Shown: positions 24,901-33,900 of the stretch, piece after piece
Layout: each line of letters begins with the position of its first letter
How positions within the stretch are numbered: position 1 is the stretch's first letter
Origin: Membranipora membranacea
Taxonomy: Eukaryota > Bryozoa > Gymnolaemata > Cheilostomatida > Membraniporidae
Assembly (NCBI GenBank): GCA_914767715.1
Contig: OU612065.1
Span: 1,922,001-1,986,000, forward strand
DNA: 64,000 nt
Reading direction: 5' to 3'
Translations under genes and position numbers: made by a program
Notes under the pieces: model-generated
The model's database searches: none
Seen by the model: the letters and a program-made list of their open reading frames with translations, nothing else
Told to the model about the DNA's origin: nothing

Positions 24901-27900
24901 TTCGGCCTCTTCTAGAAAATCCTGAAAATGTTTTCCCTCTTTTCTAAAAATGAGAAAACCCGAAATTCAGGGTTTTAAGACAAGGAATGATTTCTTAATG
25001 GGTTTTAGTTTATTTTCAATGCATTAAGACTGGTTTTTAAGGCAATAAATCATTTTCCGCTTTTTCCAAAAAATATGATTCTTCCAAATATATTTGACCA
25101 AACACAGTCATATGATACAGTAGTGATGCCGCAATGTGTTTACAATAGTTTTATTACCCTCATCATCAAATTCAAGGTGGAAAGCCATTTTTCGCCTTTT
25201 CTAGAAAACTCTTAAAAAATGTTTTCCACATTTTTGTATTAGCAGAAAACGACTTCCGGCTATGAATCAAATTTCAACCTTTCCGCGTTTTCCGAACCCG
25301 TTTGATAAGTATTATTGAATTTTATATTAATTAATTAGGCGTACAGCACAGACTTTCAAACCTTTCACTGCTGCCATAATTAGGAATTTGCTAAAAAATC
25401 CTTATAACAGCATCCAACATGATTACTTTACAAATGAGTATTATTTCTTTCTGTATTACAATATTGTTCATATATGATACTCATATATTGTTTATATCAG
25501 TAGTTACTGGTATAATATTATTTTATATCTGAGGTTGATAGTTATTGATCTTGTGTATAGATACAAACCTTGCAACCTCTAAAACTAAATCATCCTCGGC
25601 TGTAATTTAAGCCACACGAGAAATTGTTACAATGATATCAGTAATAATATCAGTAATAGAGGATATCAACGAAATTATATATACAATAATAACGCTGTCA
25701 TTATCATTATTATTACTATAATTATTAATCAGTGAATGTATTTATTTTGCTATAGAGGCATTCACTGTTTGCAGTTGAGATCATTAGACTTGGTTAGGAC
25801 AAATGTTCATGAAGTAATGATAGAACAAAATTGGAAAAAAAAAGAATTCGGAGCAAATTTTTGATAGATAACTCAAGATTACACACCAGGTCCACTGCTG
25901 TATGTGCAAGTCTAGCGGTCATGTACCACTGGACTTGCATATGAGCAGTAGTCCTGGGATACCATCGACTCTTTCTTGAGATCTATACCAACATTTTTTC
26001 ATAATAAAAAAAAAACTGCTGGTCTAGAACCAGGTTATTACATTTCACTCTAGTATTATACACCTAGCCCTGTTCACACGGCCGTGTGAACAGGGCTATT
26101 ATACACCCATAAGCATAAATGTAACCAAACATGATGGACTGTGTGTGATGTTTGTATGAAAACCTATTTTTGCATCCTATTCAGTGTATTTTGTTATGTA
26201 TTTTGTTATGTATTTTGTTATGTATTTTGTTATGTATTTTGTTATGTATTTTGTTATGTATTTTGTTATGTATTTTGTAATGTATATAGTAATAATCATA
26301 CTTATTTGATCATTTATTGCTTTCTATCTTCTACAGCGAATTTGAGAGTTTAGCTATCGGAGTATTGGGCGAATGTTTCTCCTCAGACGAGAATAAGACC
26401 AAATCTCTGTTGGTGCGGTGCATTCCCAGCTATGGTCAGACCACCTTACTTCAGCTGGCTGTGGAAGCTGATAATAAGGAATTTGTGGGACACCAGGCCT
26501 GCCAGAATCTGCTCAATAAAATCTGGTGGGGCAAGATTGACGAACTGGGAACAAACAATCTGAAGGTAATGCTCAGCTGAGCTTCAATCATGTCAGGAAT
26601 AAGATACAGATCATGTACTGCCACATACGTATCCAGTATCACTCAAGCGCTCTAAATGAATATTGGCACAGCACAACCCTATTTCAACATACAACATTTA
26701 AATTAAAACATGAGAAGGGGGCAGTAACAAATTTTCAATGCTGAGTTCAAAGAAATATTCATGATTGTGTTGCTAAGGCAGATATTGGTTGGGGGATAAA
26801 AACAGAGTGATCATGGTTGTAAGATATCATATCTCATTTATAGATATATTTGTGCTTGCTATTCCCTCCAATGATCCCATGCGTGGTCAAGTTCAGAGAA
26901 ATGACAGAAGAGAGCAAAACTAGAGGTATCAATACCAAGAAAAGGGTGAGGGTTATTACAAACCAATTATTATAATTAAATTGTTGCATTGTGATTGCTC
27001 TACTTTGATTGCTTTTTTTCAAACTTGTTATATTCATAATTTCTTGTTATAACATTGTAAGTGGACAAATGTCGTTGATATGCGAAGACATTTTGGTCAG
27101 GTAATCATGTGAAAAAAAATTATAGTCACTCCGATGTTCATGCCTCTTAGTTGCATGAGATTGTTCTGTGATCTGACCTTAACACAGTATGAGTAACAAA
27201 GCACAAATAGCAGTGGACCCTGTGAATTGTTCTAGATGTCAGCTAGACTTGTCAGTTGTGTCTACTGTAGCTGTCTCTAACTGTCACATGGAAGTTTGGG
27301 ACAGTCCCAAACTTCCCTGCTGTCACTCATTATTACTTTAAGAAGTAATCCCACTATAACAAGTCAAGGACAACCTACAAATTGTATATCTATACCTATG
27401 AAATAGTCACCATCTTATAATCATAAAGCATCATGACTGTAGTTTATAGCTATGTTGTTATTTTTCATTGAGACATAGTTTCACGTGGGACCATAGCACA
27501 GTACATACTGTAATGCTGTGTGAAGGGATGTGGAACATACTAGCATCGTCATCTGTAAAGAGACAATGAGAAATATTGTTTATATATCAACTTCATTATT
27601 GACCCTATCCTATGACATTTTAATTATTAATTACGTTCATTGTAGTGTTATCTACAATTATCGCCCTTTTTTTTAATTAGCCGTACATTGCTTAGAACTC
27701 ATTGTTTTCTTAAAATTGATGATATGCATTTCTGATGCATTTTATTATTTTTATTACTTGTAGAGGAAACAGCATAATCCCAGACAACCACCCAGAGAGA
27801 CTCTGGATGAGAGGTAGGTGAAATCACTGACAATATGTGACACTATATAACCCAGTGACAGTGTGAAACTATGTGACATAGCAGGGCCGTAGTTCTAGGG

Positions 27901-30900
27901 GAGGCAGGGAGGCATTGCCTCCCCTAGAACTACAGCCCTGACAGCTGAATACATCGGCCAAAAAACACTAAGTGAATAATCCATATCAGAATCAGCTCCA
28001 TTTGCGAATTTTATGCCTCTAATTGCTCGGGGAGGAGCTTACAGCACCCCTCCTGGTGATTCTCCGGACTTGCCTCTGACCTCTGACCTTTGCCTCCCAA
28101 ATATTTTTTTCTAAACTACGGCCCTGCATAGTGTGACAATATGTGTCAATATATGACAATATGTGACAATATATGACAATATGTGACAATATGTGACAAT
28201 ATGTGACAATATGTGACAAAATGTGTCAATATGTGACAATATGTGACAATATATGACAATATGTGACAATATGTGACAATATGTGTCAATATATGACAAT
28301 ATGTGACAATTTGTGACAATATGTGACAATATGTGACAATATGTGACAATATGTGTCAATATGTGACAATATGTGACAATATATGACAATATGTGACAAT
28401 ATGTGACAATATGTGACGATGGTGGACAATGTGGCAATCTGATTTGTAACCTGTGTGTTTTCAATAAAGCAATGATGATATGAAATAATAAAATTTGTAA
28501 TAAGTGTAGCCTACAACCCTGGGGATTGGCTGATATATAAGTAGTACAACTTACTGATTGTTTGCAGAGCAATGGCTAACTATACAAAGCAGATGACAGT
28601 TGATGAAGAGAAAGGCAAAGATGAGGACAATGAAGAAGAGACGACAAGTGGAGACTTATCATGTATCAGTATGTTTGGAGCTTTCTATAACGCTCCAAAA
28701 GTGACTTTTATCACTCATACCGTAAGTTGTGTATTGTGACTACACAACTGTATCATCAGGTCCTAATATGGGAGAAGAGGGTGCTGGGATAACGAGACTC
28801 GATAGTTCAAATAATTGGTGATAAAGAATATATTCTTAACCTTTAAACCAGATGAAACATTAGAACTAAGAATGCAACTTAGTGTGCTGCAAATCTCATC
28901 ACGACAATGAATTTGGTTTCCAATTATTCGCGTAAAACCAGGACTTTCTTACTTATTGAATTTTCTTACAAATTAGCAAAAAACACAAAATAAATTAAAT
29001 ATTTGAAAATGTTTAAAACATATTGTGGCCAATTGTTTGTTAGTTAGCGTATCAATAATTTGTTATGAAGTAGGCTCCTTTAGCTTCGCGTTTACTCCAC
29101 AAAATGACCAACAATTGATAATTTTAGGTCACCTATCTGATATTCCTGATCCTGTTTACATATATGATGTTATCAGACTTTCACCCTGAGAAAGTCTCAC
29201 AGTATACTGTGATAGAGGTGGTTGTGGCATTCTGGGTAATAACTCTGTTCATAGAAGAGCTGCGTCAGGTAAGTGTTCAGTCTCACACCTCGAGCAGAAT
29301 CTACCAGATGAGATGAGCCTATTTGAAAGACCAATAGCCTCAATAGTTTATCATTAAGTCCATTGGTCTTACAATAATTCATGGAGTCTATAGACCTCAG
29401 TAGCGGTATTTATTATAACAAACTATGAATCCTTTTTGAGGAACCCATACTGCATACTACATCTTCTGTAGAGTAGGTTTTTTACCTTATTGTTGGTCGG
29501 CATGTGTGATCGCTACGTTATCTATTGTTAAGTTTAATAGTAACTGATTGTTGTCCTTGTGCTTTACACATAGTAGTGATGTATGCTTTTCTTACAGTTC
29601 TGGGTTGCAGAGACTAACAGTTTCAGACTGAAGTTGATCACCTACTTTAGTGATGTATGGAACCTTGTTGATATTGGGACTGTTATACTGTTTGTTATTG
29701 GGTTCACGCTGAGGGTGGTCGATCATAACCAGATTGTTACACGGGTATGAGCTCCATAATTGTAATCGAGGTGAAATGAAGTTTTTATATCAAGCCATTA
29801 TCAAGAAAGAGCTTTAAAAAATTGAATTTACCAAGAAATTTCTTTTGAACTGTGCGAGTTTGATGCTAATAACCCAGAGACGGACAAAGCTATGACCAGA
29901 TTTAAATGTTACGTTGTTTTGTGATAGTATACACTGAGAAGGGAAGAGGAGATATATGATGCGGAAGGCCAGGATGCTCGGGATGAGTGGCTCTACTTCA
30001 GACAAGACGATGATACTATTATCAATGATAGACTGAGCTACTCTCGAGTTATCCTCTGCCTGGCTCTACTAACCTTCTGGTGCAGAATCCTCCATATCTT
30101 CTCTGTGATCAGAGTACTCGGACCAAAACTCGTCATGATCGGCAGGATGGTAGGTTATGTATATTATGTGAAAATGTATCATTGAATTAGAGCGCTATAT
30201 ACTGTCTGTATTATTTATATGAAGCAGAAAACTTTTATCTGCTTGTTTAAGAATGTTTTGTAGGAATGATGAAAAGGGACGGGCATGTCATAAGATTATG
30301 TTTGTTCATAATTTAGTACTGTATGTGAAAGGTTAAACATATGAGGATGTTTATAGACTGGATTGGCTTTTGAGTTATCATGAAATTAATGTTGCATAAA
30401 TGGGTTGACAGTTGATACCAACTTCAGCAATATCTATTCTCTGTTTTTCAGCTGAAGGACTTACTATCGTTTGGTATAATCCTTATGGTGTTTACCGCTG
30501 CCTTTGGTATATCTCAGCATGCTATCATGTTCCCTAATGAGCCTCCCTCAGCTCTTCTAGCATACAAGACACTCAGGTTAGCTTACTGGCAGATGTATGG
30601 TGAACTGTTTCTCGATGATATTGAAGGTAAGATAGTTAGTGTAGGTTAACCATTGTTACAGAAAAGCTAATGTCCGGAACCTAAGAGACTGCACAACGTA
30701 AAGGTCTCAATCCTGAATACAGTCATTGACTGAGTTGTGCCTACCAGTCTCACTCATTGTAGCTGGACCTGAAATTCTGTTCCTGATTAGCTCTAGTTTG
30801 TGGGAGGAGCTGATTTTAACAACAACACCTCGCAATCTGTGCGTTTGTGAATCAAGCAATGTATTACTCTTTTCAACTCGCAAGAACTTATTGAACTGTT

Positions 30901-33900
30901 CTATATGTCATCGAACTAACTAATATTTTTTTACCACTCTGACTTACTGAGAATGTTGTTGTTTCAGGTGAGACAGGGTATAACTGTGTGGAGCAGTGTA
31001 CTCCAGATCCTTACTGCTTTGATGTAGCAGGTTTCCTCGAAAACCACAGTATTAACCGTACATGTTCAAGCGGCAGTGATCCTCTTAATATATGGGGGGA
31101 ATGTGCTGATAACTCTACCCTTGACTGCTATAACGGATATAGGATACCGGACGGAATGCCTCGGACCGCATTCCCTGTCAAAGCATTCGCCTTCTGCTAC
31201 AGCAACAGGTCAGTGGATTCCTTCCCTGAAGTGATGAACCCCTTTAAATTAACTGAGCCTGAAATATTTTGATTAAAACATGATTCGCATTAACTTTAAT
31301 ATGTGATCTATAGTGCTGTTCATGCAGTATTATTTACAGTTATATCCATCTCTCAGTATATTATTGTATGTTACAGCTCTGGGATAGATATACCGGTATG
31401 TGAGCCTGATTTAGACAGATGCCCAGAAGTAAACAGAATAGTACCTGTAATGTTAGGAATATATATCCTCTTCACTCAGATTCTTATGTTCAATCTTCTC
31501 ATTGCCATGTTCAGGTCAGTAATTCACGTGTGAGTTTGGTATTATGCCTGTGTTGTGTGATGGAATGACAATCGTATCATAGCCAGAAAGTTTTATAAAT
31601 AATATCTATTGCATTGTTTAGTTGAGCTTGGCTATATTTTTTAGATCAAAACTAAGGCGTCTGACTTCATCAAAATGTACATAACCTATGATGGTTATCA
31701 GAAGTCTGGTTTGGGTAAACAGGACTGCTGGCAGTATGTTTGAGAGCAATATTTCTTGTTGGTTTTCAAACTGCTGCTGATGGTTTTACAACAACAATTG
31801 AAATGCAGAAAACTGATTTGATTTGTGGTCGAGTACACTCTCAAGCTTGGGATTTTGTCACATTCTATGTTATTTTTGAAGGCAAGGGTTTTGAATAAAA
31901 AAGTAATTTCAAGAAATTTGTTTCTCACCTGATTTGGTTGATTAGTACACTGTTTATGTGCAAACTGACCATCTAACTAAGCTGTGTAATGTGGATCTCA
32001 GAGTTAGCATTGATCAATGCTTGGTCTTCATAAGGCTGATACTGCCTTTTAACCCACTATTTTATAGATGATCAATGGAATAATTTGCGCTGATAAAAAG
32101 CCTATAGAGAATCATTTCTTTTTAATTTTGCAGTTCAAGTGATTCAGTATACAGTGTCTCTCCTGATGATTATTGTATACATGTATAACAGTTTCTCACT
32201 GATCTCTCTGTTTATAGTTACACATTCACCGTAGTACAGGAGAACACAGACGTACACTGGAAGTTCCAGCAATACACAATGATAAGAGAGTACTACACCC
32301 GACCCCCGACACCCCCACCATTTATTATCTTCAATCACATTGTGCTCATGTTCATTGCCTTATATCACCGCTGTTCGAAAAATGAAGACCGCTCCGGTGA
32401 TGCTTTCAGTATGTTACTCCAGATGATTCTATTCATTTCATGTGTGGGATCATATAGTAATATAATGATGCACATAATGCTATATATATATATATATATA
32501 ATTATATATATTGATATCATATTATGTTATGTTGGTAAAAATATAATAATTTGTGTTGAGTGAATCAAATAGTGAACTTTCCGTTCGTTTGTTTCGGGAT
32601 TATTTTAGAGTAGAGCAATATCTTTAATTTCAGAGATCCATCTAGATGAAACAGCAGAGAAACAGATGGCTAGCTGGGAGAGAATCAACTATGAGGAGTT
32701 CAGCAGGAAGAAACAAAATATTGAAGAAGAGAGTGTTGGGTACAAGGTTAGAGTTAGGGGAATTTGTCTTACTTATAATCTCCACATTTTAAGTAACTTG
32801 TTGTAGGAATTAAGAAAGCCATGAACTTCGGCTTATTTCAAATTGTCATAGTCAACACAGTGCAAAAATCTTCACCACAACAGGACATGTTGATGCATGA
32901 TTTGGAAGGAGATGGGGATGGTGGCAGCGGATCAGTAGCAGTGCTTGTTACATAAATAACAGGCTAATACCAGGTTAATAACAGGCTAATACCAGGTTAA
33001 TAACAGGTTAATAACAGGTTAATAACAGGTTAATAACAGGTTAATAACAGGTTAATAACAGGTTAATAACAGGTTAATACCTCACATGCTGTTTTAGGTT
33101 ACTAAGAGTAAGAGTGACCTGGACCAGCTCATGAACAGCGCGGAGGGAATGAGTAATTTACCGGGTCTGTACGAGAGAATGAACCTGATGGAATGCCGGG
33201 TAAGATTTCATTAGTTTATGACAATCTGGCTCTGTTGGTGCGTACCATATAGACTTAATGTAAGTCTATGGTGCTGTCAAAATTTAAATGGTATAAAAAG
33301 ATTTGGATTTTACTGAACACACCGTTAAGCTAAGAAGAAAGTCTTGATGATGATGGTGATGATTAATGTTGTTATTATCAGATGAATGACACAGGAGAGG
33401 CATTGAACTGGATAATGGACGCTCTGTCTAGCAATAAGATGGGTCGAGGTAAGCCGCCAATGCTGAAAATAGCGCAGGATGACATATCTCGACAGGAAGT
33501 TATTGATGCTGAGGAAAAACTGTTCAACGATTGGAAGGCGAAGAAAGGTGGAATCATGCACATCAAATGTAGAGCGTCTCCCTATCCTCGGGCATCTAGA
33601 GTCCGACGATTTCCTGTACCAAATACTAAAATTTACTGGGAGGTGGGTGTTAATACCTATTATAAAAGTTTGTGTTATTTTTGCTCCCAAGAAAATATAA
33701 TAATATGATCTTCGTGATAATATCGTGTTAGTAGAAGACTAACAGATGAAAATAGTAAGATATTTGTATTGTAGATACAATGGCCTAATTACCTACCGAT
33801 TCGGTACACATCAGACGAAATCCTCAACGGAGCTGATTACGCTGACCCCGATCTTTTCTCCATGTAAGTTCTAAGATTCATAAATGTCCTGTTTCTTGCT

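Larger units (their letters stand above)
23516..26336. other. Large TRPM intron with diverged internal duplication
   Basis: This 2.8-kb intron holds two diverged copies of a ~180-bp block (about 24780-24960 and 25065-25250), recognisable by ACAGTAGTGATG and CATCATCAAATT. An inverted stretch (24748-24775 versus about 24985-25010) adds fold-back potential. No coding sequence of the channel is missing across it: the flanking exons join in phase 2. Confidence 0.6.

Noticed and set aside
26141-26353. 70-residue frame with repeated FCYV
   Set aside because: It is an artefact of the 12-bp minisatellite. The end of this frame overlaps the true exon 16 in another frame.
28111-28572. 153-residue minus-strand frame rich in HIVTYC
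   Set aside because: It is an artefact of the 10-bp tandem repeat inside a TRPM intron.
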